The notes under the pieces were generated by a model. The model worked only from the letters and a program-made list of their open reading frames with translations, was not told the DNA's origin and searched no databases. Position numbers and translations under genes: made by a program. Below are positions 1 through 9,827 of a DNA stretch of 61,924 nucleotides, one piece after another. The stretch is from the NCBI GenBank assembly GCA_946803715.1, contig CAMPET010000004.1:134732-196655 (forward strand). Direction: 5' to 3'. The DNA is from Beroe ovata. Lineage: Eukaryota > Ctenophora > Nuda > Beroida > Beroidae. Position 1 is the stretch's first letter; the number at the start of each line of letters is the position of its first letter.

Positions 1-19
1 CACACACACACACACACAC
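1..19. repeat. (CA)n microsatellite at window edge
   Basis: A run of CA dinucleotides opens the window. On the minus strand it is a (TG)n tract beginning about a dozen bases after a 5' splice site of the LOTUS-domain gene (exon ending near 31). Confidence 0.9.
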
Positions 20-1838
20 TCTCACGTCACCACAGGCACCCACTATGTTCTCCAAGCTCTGTAACGTCATGGTGAAGCTAGTGGTTCCCTCAAGAGCTGA
101 TAATATCTTCTTCTTGAGCGTGGCAAACTCGGGACTCTTGGATAGGTCAGTTACTGTCACCGGCTCTGAGAGAGAGGTGTGAAGAATTAGTGCAAATAAT
201 ATGACATGCAAATATGACATGTCTGTGTGTGTATGTGTGTGAGTGTGTCAAACGATGAGAAAAATTGTTACAATTCTTATCGACTTACCTGGTGTGTGTG
301 GATGAGGTTTTGCATTTTCACTAACCACAACCCATTTGTTGTTCACGAGCTTCAGAGTTGTAATTTGAGCGAGAATTTTCGAGAGATCTCGTTCCAGTGT
401 AAGTCGTGATAAGTGTTCCATCCTGTGATATGAGTCGATAAAACCCCATGGCCCATGCTGCATTTGTAGGGCATCTAATAGAGGCCGCTATTCTTACTCT
501 ATTCTTACACTATTTGAACATACTTGTCTTGGAATGACGATAACCAATCGTAACATGCTGTATTCTTAGCGACGAACACGCCACAACACTTGCCGTGTAA
601 GATCATTACTGTAAATGTTACAACTCACGGGAAAGGTTCCTCATACAATTTTGTATAAGATGCTTTAACCCCCTCTGTTGTCAGCCCGTCAGGTTGTTGC
701 CCGACAACAGCTATGATTCTCCGCCGATGCTTGTCAGGAATCTCCATTGCCTGGAGAGTTTATAAGATGTCAGCAGTTACTTCATGCAGATCTTCTTCAC
801 TCGCTTACTTGTACCTTTGCTTTTCTTACCCCTTGCATTTGCTGTTGTTGTTCTCTCACCCTATTCAATGGCTTGACAAAATTACCAAACTTATATTGGA
901 ATTTCATTGGTATAGGTCTGAGATTAGGCCTGTGTCTGCTTTTTGTAGCCTGGTTCATGACATAAATATGTGCTGATTTAGCATCAGGTATTCCATGGAA
1001 AACAACTGAAGATCCATTATTGTAGGCCTGAAATGTTGAGCTGACTTACTACTATTTCATCATATTGCATATCAATCAATACATCAAAATCTGTGTGGTA
1101 ACCCACCTCATAGTCTAGGCAATCTAAATTATCATTGCAGAATTCTGTGACAGTTCTATAGCCCACTTCTGTTATCACATCAAAAAATGATTCATTTGTA
1201 AGTTCTTGATAGTTATTGACTAATCTCATGGCATCCAAACCATTCTTTTCTGTTGCTAACAAAGACCTGAAATGTGAAAACAGTGGGCACTGATGACTCA
1301 ATTATTTCCGGCTTTTCCTGTATTTTGCTTTGTGTTACTCATCCCTACTTACCTGATATTTTTCTTTATCTCATCCAGTCGGTGGGAGTTCTTTCCCTTT
1401 GCATCCTTTGGAGGTTTAACAGAAGATACTCCATTTTTAGGTTGTGTGTTACTGGAGAAACCATTGGACCTGTTTTGAGAATCCCTATTGTTTGTGTCAT
1501 TGCTTGAGTGATCCTGCATCTGAAAGAATAAATATATCAATGTAATTTGCATTTGTTTAGGATTGTTAATGACCAATAATTATTATCACATTCTTAAATT
1601 GAATCAAAGAACTCACAATTTCCGTTTTGAGCTGAACAATCTGTCCTCTCACATGTTTTATGTTACACTCAATATGATCCACAACTGAATGAACATTCTG
1701 AGAGCTGTTCAATTTGACAATAGTGTCATATGGGGGTTTGCTATTAATTGAATAACTAACAAGTTTGAAATACTTCATCAACTGCACTACAAGGTCCTTT
1801 TCAAGTCCTCGAGGTATTTGAAGTATCTTTATTGACAT
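1..1838 (-). CDS. LOTUS (OST-HTH) domain protein, 5' part, runs off the window
   Basis: Minus-strand gene read through GT-AG exons at about 1838-1617, 1519-1353, 1266-1050, 1027-809, 750-629, about 463-289 and 165-31; the rest lies beyond base 1. Exon 1266-1050 resembles a LOTUS/OST-HTH winged helix, with an LRSLL helix, a Y-Q-E-L turn and a GYRTVTEF motif. Exons 750-289 look like a second LOTUS unit (Q-P-D-G-L then Y-x-K-L-Y) and 165-31 may begin a third. LOTUS domains occur in TDRD5, TDRD7, Oskar and MARF1, germline RNA-granule proteins that bind RNA or Vasa. The second exon encodes a polar S/N/K-rich linker. The ATG at 1838 follows a CAG 3' splice site by 3 nt. The phase between the exon ending at 629 and the one near 463 does not fit as read, so one boundary is wrong, a small exon is missing, or there is a sequence error. 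The family call rests on remembered motifs; the paralogue is not assignable. Confidence 0.55.
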
Positions 1839-3431
1839 GATCTGATGTTGTGTAGAAAAGTTAATTATGATGAAATAGTGGGTTGATTATCAACAATATA
1901 CGTAAGACAAGACTCACGACTTGAATATACCTTCACGAAAAGTGAAGATCGAATCTCTATTATATTCACCTGTGTTTATCACCTGCACACTCTTTATAGG
2001 ATTTTACCACATTTAAACCAATTGAAACAATTTGTGAAGTGAAATATAGAAATGTGCAAACAAAATATTGAGAATAACATTTCCACTGGAGCATATTGCA
2101 TAAACCCTGCCAGAGAATATGAGAAATTTCCATAGTCTACTACCTAGTTGCTAGAAGCTAGTTTCCTACTCTAAAGACTTCGATAACAATAATAACATAA
2201 TAACAGCACTGATGACAAATGCCTAGAATATAAATAAATAAATATTAGAGTTATGGTATCTAACCATCACAATTCACAATATATTAAAAACTAGACATTC
2301 ACTACCATTGACAAAACACCACCTTAACATAGGTGTCCAGTATAGAAAGGTAGCAGGTAGTTAACAACTATCTGTGCATTACAAAAGAAAGAACAAATTA
2401 GCATGACTGAGTGACTGAATAGAAATCCTGAACAGACTAAGAAATAAATTAATCAAGTTAATTGGCAGCAATGTTGATACCCTTCAGCTTCCTTCTTGCG
2501 ACGAAAGGATTCTCTAACAAGTATATATATAATTGGATTGCACGGCGCGCGCCGAAGCGAACTTAATCGTTAGTAAATTTGTTCATCTGTCGGATCGTAC
2601 AAAATCTGTTATATAGTTTTTAGAATTTTAGGCGCCACGCGCGCTCGATCATCAACGAATTGTTTTAGCTAGCTTTTGAATTTGATAATGATGCGCCGCG
2701 CGCGAGAAACAGAAAACAGATAATATGTAATATATCATGATCATTCGTGTGCACACGTTGCGCGCCCCAGTTTTGGCTGTCGATGATAGCCCCTGTCGAG
2801 AATTTCATTGCGCGCGCGCCGCAAATNGATTCAAACGAGGCAGAATAGCACGAGCCATATGTAATATATCATGATCATTCGTGTACTGCACACGTTGCGC
2901 GCCCCTGTTTTGGCTGTCCATGTCGATGATATAGCCCCTGTCGAGAATTTTATTGCGCGCGCGCCGCAAATCATTCTCAGAAAAATCATTCTCAGACCGC
3001 GACCGCAAATCATTCTCAGACCTCGCTGGCGCTCGCCGCTTCGCGGCTCGCGTCAGCTGGGCCTAGCATCGCCAGGCAACCCCTGTTCTAATCAGTGAAC
3101 TGAAAAGTCGTAGAAAAAAGACGCGCAGCGCGCGCAGAGTATTTGGGTCACGCAGCACGGGAACAATCATTCGGCGCGGTAAGCGGGCACCGAACCTGGG
3201 CCTATTGTGAACCCGCAACTGTCAACTATGCAAATAATAGTATATCCAAAATGCAAAAATGTAAATTTGCAGTCTAAAAGTTACAAAGATTTCGCATTTT
3301 TTATCTCATGAGTGACAAACAAAAATGCCATTCCAATTTTGATAATTTGATAACACAGTATATGTATGATGTAACGAATTCTGTTTTATTCCCAAGGTGA
3401 TGATCTGTTTTATTCCTAAGGTGATGTTATT
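1839..3431. other. Intergenic stretch with GCGCGC islands and an assembly join
   Basis: No convincing exon seen. Bases 1839-2540 are AT-rich. From about 2543 to 3190 there are dense GCGCGC clusters in CpG-rich DNA just upstream of the PDE12-like gene, compatible with a promoter island. An N at 2827 is flanked by two near copies of about 100 bp (2728-2826 and about 2857-2970). Confidence 0.6.
2728..2970. repeat. Duplicated flanks around assembly N (2827)
   Basis: The segment beginning ATGTAATATATCATGATCAT occurs at about 2728 and again at about 2859, each followed by the same GCGC-rich tail. The copies differ by small indels. With a single N between them this looks like two alleles placed in tandem. 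Confidence 0.7.
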
Positions 3432-5927
3432 ATGTCAATGCAGCAGTTTATCGTCAGGTCACTTCTCAATGATAAATTGTCAATCATCATAAGAGGTGGA
3501 AATAGGCATCACAATTTTGAGAGACCTATACATGAAGCAGTTGGGCAATTCATCACTCGGGTGAAGAGCAAATTAGGTGTATATGAAGACATCAGAGTTC
3601 TGGACAACAAAGGAAGACCAGTTGATAATGATATGCCACTTAGCAAGGCCCTTGTTAGTTGTCACACACTTGTTCTTGGAAAAGGATGTGTCTTGAATAT
3701 ACTTGTGAACCCACCCACTATTGATTCAGTCACTGTAAATTGTTCAATGCTATATTCAGGTTTATATCATACATCAATGGTATATTCAATATCTGCTATA
3801 ATGATAGTCAATGATTGTGGTGTCATATGAACTTCAGGATTGGTGCTTTATGCTCAAGTTGCCACAACTAATCTAGACAAAGATAACTTGAAATACCAAT
3901 GGGAAAGAGCAGATGCAAATGAATGGGTTTATTTTTCTTCACTGCCTCATTTCCTTATAACTGATGATCTGATAGGAACCTCTGTGAGATTAGGATGTTA
4001 TACTGAAGGCAAGTCTTGTTTGGACTGAAGTTTTTTCAATGAAAGGTCAGAGAAATATACATTAATATCTTTCACTTAGGGCATTCACTGGTTTATTCAA
4101 AATCGGTTGGCCCTGTGACTGAAGATGAAAACACCTCAATCCTTCTCAAAAGAGCTATACCAAGAGCAGCATCAGTAAATGTAGTTAGATGCATGAATTA
4201 CAACATCCTAGCAGGTTATGACGCTGTGAGAACAACATTTGGGACCCCTCCCCATTAGCCCTGGGTTCAGTAAGACCATTTACAATAGAAACTAGAATCT
4301 CTTGATTTTGAATATAATGGGTTATAAGCCCTTTTATGAACTTATCAACTATTCTCAGATTGCTATCTCGTCCAAAAAGTTACTCCAAATAAAAACAATT
4401 TTCCATGGTGCCCAATCAAATTCCAGAGAAGGGCATACAGAGAGCCTAGGATTGTAGCTGAAATTCTTGCTCATGACCCAGCAATACTTTGCTTGCAAGA
4501 GGTATGTACTAATCTTAATGCAGGATAAAAAGTGTATTAAGATTGGTGTTGAAGCTTGGATCCATTATTACTCAATGTTTAGGTCGAGGGCAAAACATTC
4601 AATATGATGCTTCAACCCTTATTAAGCAATTATATTGGACACATAGCTGTTATTAAAGGGAGGTTTAAATGTGGTTGCGCTCTCTTCTACAAGACATTGG
4701 ACTTTGAGGAGGTCTGTGAATTATAATAAGAATGTTCCCCACCAATATGGTGCTACTAGAAAGCCTGTTAAGAGTGCATGTACAGAATTTCAAAAATGGA
4801 TAGAGACCAAAATGCATTGCCAATCTGCACTCGATACCATGACGATGCATTCAAAAACATTTCGTGACACAGACATATGATACATTATGTAGACAAGCAG
4901 TTAAATCATTGCCATACCTCAGGTTAAATACCAGAGCTTTCCAATTCCAGATATGTATAAAGAAGACTCACCTTTAACTGATGTCTTTGAGTTGGGTAGG
5001 ACAATCATATCATGTGGTTACTTTTGCTGAGTAATATGGCTGTTGCCAATCAGCATCATATTTCAGGAAATGAAATGAAAATATTGTTTCCAAACATAAT
5101 GAAAGACATCAGAATCCGGCCTGTTACGACCCAGTTTATTGTGTTGAGGTGCAAGAAAACAAAAAAATTGCTCATTTTAGGTAACTCTTTAGACCCAGCG
5201 TCAAATGTTTACCCTAGTTGAAATCTCGGAAAATTTGACATAATGAGATTATGTGCAAGGATTTACCTACATGGTGATATCAATCATCTCAGGCAACACC
5301 CACTTATACTGGAATCCTAAATATCACGTGATTAACCTGTTGCACTTGCACGCCCTCTGTACGAAGATAGCCCATCTCTCAAACTCGTACAAAAGCAAGG
5401 GGGAGAAGAACATAAGTGTGATTCTCTGCGGAGATCTTAACTCTAAGAAAGACTCTCTCGTCCACCAGTATCTCACAGGGGGACAGTACGAATTGGTCAG
5501 TAATGAACTGAAAAATATTGAGGGTCGGAGATCCGAGCACTTAGTATAATATCTTCATTTGCCCAGGGAGATGAGCAACTGTGCAGTTTTTTATCTGAAA
5601 AAGTGCGCAATCCTCTTTCACTGCAACTAGCACGTGGTGATCCTCACTATACTAACTACACTCCTGATTTCAAGGAGGTCATCGACTACATTTTGTGTGA
5701 TGACCAATCAACGGTTTGTGACATTCAAAATGGTTACACAATTTGATTCTGAGTAATGATTGGTGGATCGCCAATAGTTTCTATTTCAGATTGCTCAAGT
5801 TACTCCAAGCCATTCCGTGGAGTATCTAGAGAGGAGTGAAGGGTGCCCGAGCCCAATTTTCCCATCAGATCATCTCCCCATAATATCGGATATAATTCTG
5901 GGGGGAAATGATGAACTGAAAGTTTGA
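3432..5927 (+). CDS. 2',5'-phosphodiesterase 12-like (EEP nuclease)
   Basis: Ten exons join in one frame to 542 aa: 3432-3759, 3838-4008, 4080-4214, 4359-4501, 4583-4711, 4923-4995, 5067-5180, 5293-5543, 5567-5713, 5790-5927. Human PDE12 is about 609 aa. It belongs to the exonuclease-endonuclease-phosphatase fold: a YNILAD strand split across 4214/4359, CLQEV with the metal-binding Glu, NTHLYWNP, CGDLNS, a TNYTPDF-x-D-YI segment and the terminal SDH motif with the catalytic His. PDE12 degrades 2-5A and trims mitochondrial poly(A); that role is inferred by homology. The N-terminal ~200 residues are poorly conserved, and a mitochondrial signal is possible but not clear. The second intron appears to use a GC donor (AG|GCAAGT). 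A pyrimidine-rich AAG acceptor lies about 11 nt before the ATG. Angel/CCR4 paralogues are an alternative but fit less well. Confidence 0.82.
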
Positions 5928-6076
5928 GAACTGGCGAATTTCTTTTGGAATAATTTTATGATTGATAATGCTGTACTTTAACAGTGCTCAACCTTGATAA
6001 TCCTCAATCATTCAATTCTTTGGTTTGATAAATCATCCCATACCTACTAACCAAATGGTCTTAAAATCACCCATTT

Positions 6077-7072
6077 ATGATCAAGGTCTCTATGTCAGCC
6101 CAGCATGTATCCTCTGACCGATCGAAATCACCACGCATGAAACTCGTGTCGCCTGAGCACGTGACACCTAATCACGTTTTTGAGGAAAACACGTGCTTTA
6201 GAACTGTTTGTGCGCGAGCTGGCGTTGTCACGAAGTATTTCAGACGAAACTCGGGCGAGGTTGTGTCGTCGCCCCTTCACAGTTCTTGGTTTAGGGAGGA
6301 TATCATAGCTGATCAGAGGTAACTTAGCGTATGTCAGGCGTCGGAGTTACTTATCACATTGAGCTATATGATTATATCAAAGGATATTATTGAACAATGA
6401 AAACTTCTTTTATGATGAGCAATTTTGTAGGTTTTTACGGAGACGGAGGCAAATTCCATCTCAGCGGAATATAAGCTCGGATTCTGGAATGGAAATCGAA
6501 TCTTCGTTCACATTCGAGAACCAAGGGCCACTCCGGGGCAAGCGACAGGTAACTCTTACCCCACCATCATCTTGTAGAACGTATTATAGTTTCATGATGG
6601 GAAACGAAGCTCTAGTTATCTATATTTCGATGATCCATCTATTGCTGTCGAATCAATTATTATGGTTCCACCACGCTACGGATAAGCAAATACTATATAG
6701 GTTGACTGTCGGATCTGTAACACTGAACTGACTGATTGGGTGGATGTTATCTGCCCCTCTTACACCATTGGTCCTGACACCACTCCCCCTGTTACCATCT
6801 CGTCACCCTGCTACCACCTTTACCACTCATCGTGTTACCAATATTGGGAATACTCCCGACCCCACGCGATGATCAAATGCCCTGTCTGTTTGAAGAACTA
6901 TGTTCGGGAGCATAAAGAAGACACCTCACAAGTGACAGTTGTTTCACATCCCATACCTTTGGTTCTAAGAAGTAAAACTGACTTTTGCGCGCAAGCCCGT
7001 TTCGAACGTTCACTCTCTGAAGTTAAAGAATTGTCGGTTGGCGAGGAAGAGAAAGAAAATAATGAGAAGTAA
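6077..7072 (+). CDS. RING-H2 finger protein, probable E3 ligase
   Basis: Three exons, 6077-6318, 6431-6548 and 6701-7072, give a 243-aa protein in one frame. A second in-frame ATG at 6092 is an equally possible start. Residues from about 122 form a RING-H2-like finger: C-R-I-C, an unusually long loop of roughly 24 residues, C-Y-H-L-Y-H-S-S-C followed by a Trp, then C-P-V-C. This is the C-x-H-x2-H-x2-C core typical of RING-H2 E3 ubiquitin ligases, so a role in ubiquitin transfer is inferred. The first 120 residues are basic and Ser-rich without a known domain; there is no membrane segment. The tail is acidic and carries a KEN tripeptide, possibly an APC/C degron. No orthologue recognised. Confidence 0.6.
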
Positions 7073-8249
7073 ACTTATTTTCCTCGGTTTGATCGCTTCC
7101 TGGTCCCTTCGCCAGTTACCAGTTAGTTCAGATGTTTGAGTTTCTGTCGTACGACTCAATTAGCGCTCAGTCTCTACTTTATAAGTATGTAGATTGTATT
7201 CTTACCCATGACCCAAATTAATAATAGCTTTTTCGACAATTTGACCGTTTTTGTGCTGTGCAGTGTGCGATATATATTTATTTCCACCCAGCCTGGCCGC
7301 GAAGCGGCCTAAAAAGGCATAAGGTGGTTAGGAATTTGGAGATTCTGGTGAAGATAGTGGGGTTGGTAAAATGGTCGTCTGCGGTGGCCCCTCCTTCATA
7401 AAACATGTGGATTGTGGGCCGGAGCTATTTACCAGTTAATTATAAATGGTATTGTGCGCGCGCGACCATTTCAAAGTGTTGTGATAGAAACCACTCCGCA
7501 CGCAATTGCATGCGCGCAATCGCAAAGTAAAATTTTTAGCTAAAAATGACCAATTTTATGAAATGCGCGGCGTCGTAGATTGGCCGTTATGAAATAAGGC
7601 AATAAGATCGCGCAATTGACAATGCGGCCAAATTACAATTTAGCCAGACCTTAGAATTTAGATTTTAACCTGATTGCTTTTAAAGGCTGGGTGGAAATAT
7701 AACGCCCGCCTGTCGGGAATAACGGGCGTAATTCTTGTTGAACTATTGAATTGTTACCTATGATATCATATAATAATGGGTTGTCCATAAAGAGCGTCCG
7801 GTCCGAGAGAGTAGACGTAGAATTTCGCGAGGAAAAGTAGGGAGTATTTCATCAATACATAAATCCTAATCAAGTTGAATTGGGTTGTGAACGGATTGGG
7901 GTCAGAATATTCGACCGACCGTGGAGCTAATTTATGGACAGCCATTTTGAAATTGTTTTTATGTATTTGTATCATTGACGATGAGAGATAGTTGGTTGAT
8001 TCACTTTTGACTGTCAACAGAGTCAGGGGAGAATTAACCACCTATCTCTCATCGTAACTCATGCGATTCTTATCCAATCGCGTCTTATTCAATCTGTCTC
8101 AGTTACTCAGTCAAGAATTAAAGCTTTAAAATTTAGAACCACGTTTTGATGATAAAATGTCAGTTTGAATCTCAATACAATCACATTTAGGTCGCTATCT
8201 TCAGTTTTGATCCTAATTTCTATTTCCCATGATGCAGCAAGCACCCATC
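7073..8249. other. Intergenic region containing a MITE
   Basis: Apart from the inverted-repeat element at 7279-7699 no gene is seen. Bases 7440-7660 are rich in GCGC motifs. Confidence 0.6.
7279..7699. mobile_element. MITE with 16-bp perfect terminal inverted repeats
   Basis: TATTTCCACCCAGCCT at 7279-7294 is exactly reverse-complemented at 7684-7699. If the outer TA on each side is the target duplication, the element proper starts TTTCCACCC, compatible with a Tc1/mariner-type non-autonomous element of about 420 bp. It has no coding capacity. It contains GCGCGC stretches and a GCCGCGAAGCGGC hairpin near the left end. Confidence 0.7.
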
Positions 8250-9419
8250 TTAGTTTGGAACCATAGTGTAGATGTGGTTGATGACCGTTGACCAATCGAT
8301 ATCCTTCAATTGATACTTCTTCTTGATAGAGTCTGTCAATGCAATAGCATCATGATAGTCCATGCCATCTGGTTCGAATGGGTTTGGGTCGATGTATGTT
8401 TGACGGGCGATGGCATTGAAGATCTTCATTGAAGCCGCCACAACTGTGTCAGTCATCCCCACGCCTTCTTCGTTTAGATCTGCTTTTGCCATTTGTGATG
8501 TGAGTGGCTTAACCGTCACGATTTCTATTAGCTCTTTCTTACAGCAAGCCTTCTGGGCAATTTCAACCTTGGCCTTTTCCACAAGTTCTGGCGATTTGCC
8601 AGCGTTCTCAGGTGCCACTTCTATGAGGAAAATAACAGAGTTGAAAATTTGAAGTGTGAGAAGTTTGACCAAAAGCTCTATCATACAGTTTCCCTCTGAT
8701 GTCAGCTTGCCGTTGTAATCTAGGATGATAAGAAAGGTGTTCATACCGAAACCCGACTTGAACTTCTTCTTGAAGCTCAGATAATTAGCCATTGTCTGGA
8801 TTTGTTGCTTTGTAACGCTCTGAGCTATCTTCTCACTCTTATCTATACTCGCTGCCACGTGGATACGAAGTCCCAAGCCATAAACCTTGATAACCTTTAT
8901 CTGACTGTACCGCAGAGCGTCTTCCTTTACAGCCAACATGTCCTCTATCGCCTTGGAGTCCATGGCTTCCTCCATGTTAAGGTTTAAGTTGGTGTCACCT
9001 CTCTTCCCTGCATATTCATCCCCGATGTAATCGTCCATTTTCTTACTCAGAGGGTTGAGAAAACATTTGAAGATCATATTCCCGAGTCGCTTATTCTTCT
9101 CATTTGCTTTCCCTAGAATTACCATGTCAAATCTGTTCTCACAGAATATCTTAATCTTTGCAATAAACTTGTGTTGGTCTGACATGGGCATGTCCATGTA
9201 CTCATTCCAGTCATAGTCTTTCTCAGTTTCCTTCTTACTACCAAAGTATGAAGGCACATAGTAGTGCTTGAACCCAAAACCTCCCGTCTCGGACTGATCA
9301 AAGGATTCCTCTGTTTGGAACTTACCGAACTTGTTTGTCTTGCCCCTCTGCTTCCCATCCTGAGATGAGTTGGAAGTCGCCACTGATGTCTTTGCCGAGA
9401 CTGTCTTTGATGCTGCCAT
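8250..9419 (-). CDS. Uncharacterised 389-aa protein, intronless
   Basis: An uninterrupted frame gives 389 aa from the first in-frame ATG at 9419. I do not recognise the family. The first ~45 residues are polar, rich in Ser, Thr, Lys and Gln. The rest is mixed alpha/beta in character, with hydrophobic strands such as MNTFLIILDYNG and FNSVIFLIEVAP at about residues 220-290, and Lys-rich helices. There is no signal peptide or clear membrane segment. Codon use and length argue that it is real. It is head to head with TTC27 (409 bp between start codons), so the two may share a divergent promoter. It lacks introns in a window where nearly all genes have them, so it may derive from a retrocopy. Confidence 0.7.
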   Translation of the reverse strand: MAASKTVSAKTSVATSNSSQDGKQRGKTNKFGKFQTEESFDQSETGGFGFKHYYVPSYFGSKKETEKDYDWNEYMDMPMSDQHKFIAKIKIFCENRFDMVILGKANEKNKRLGNMIFKCFLNPLSKKMDDYIGDEYAGKRGDTNLNLNMEEAMDSKAIEDMLAVKEDALRYSQIKVIKVYGLGLRIHVAASIDKSEKIAQSVTKQQIQTMANYLSFKKKFKSGFGMNTFLIILDYNGKLTSEGNCMIELLVKLLTLQIFNSVIFLIEVAPENAGKSPELVEKAKVEIAQKACCKKELIEIVTVKPLTSQMAKADLNEEGVGMTDTVVAASMKIFNAIARQTYIDPNPFEPDGMDYHDAIALTDSIKKKYQLKDIDWSTVINHIYTMVPN

Positions 9420-9827
9420 GTCAGTGATGAGCTTAACGCAAACTGATCTTCTCCGATTAACCGGTCTAGATATAGAGGGTCCCTCCAATGCTGTGCTTTT
9501 ACGAAAACACACTCGATTATCGACGGGCAGGTGGTGGAAGTCACAACTTGAGCGATTGTCATATAGCTTGACAAACTTCGTATCGGTATGAGTTGACAGG
9601 TGTTAAGTGTGTTGTGGTGCTATCAATTGGGAAATACCTAGCTATCGTGCTCTATTTACAAGGTTCATCAATCAAATACAGAGTGCTATTTACCACTTAA
9701 AGATGATTGCTATTGATGTCGTAGGGACAGATGACAATTGACATAATAAGATTCTACCTGACAATGCTGCGAAACTTCCCATTTATCTTTCAATCATATC
9801 AATTCTTCTCCAGAGTAGGAAGTTGTT

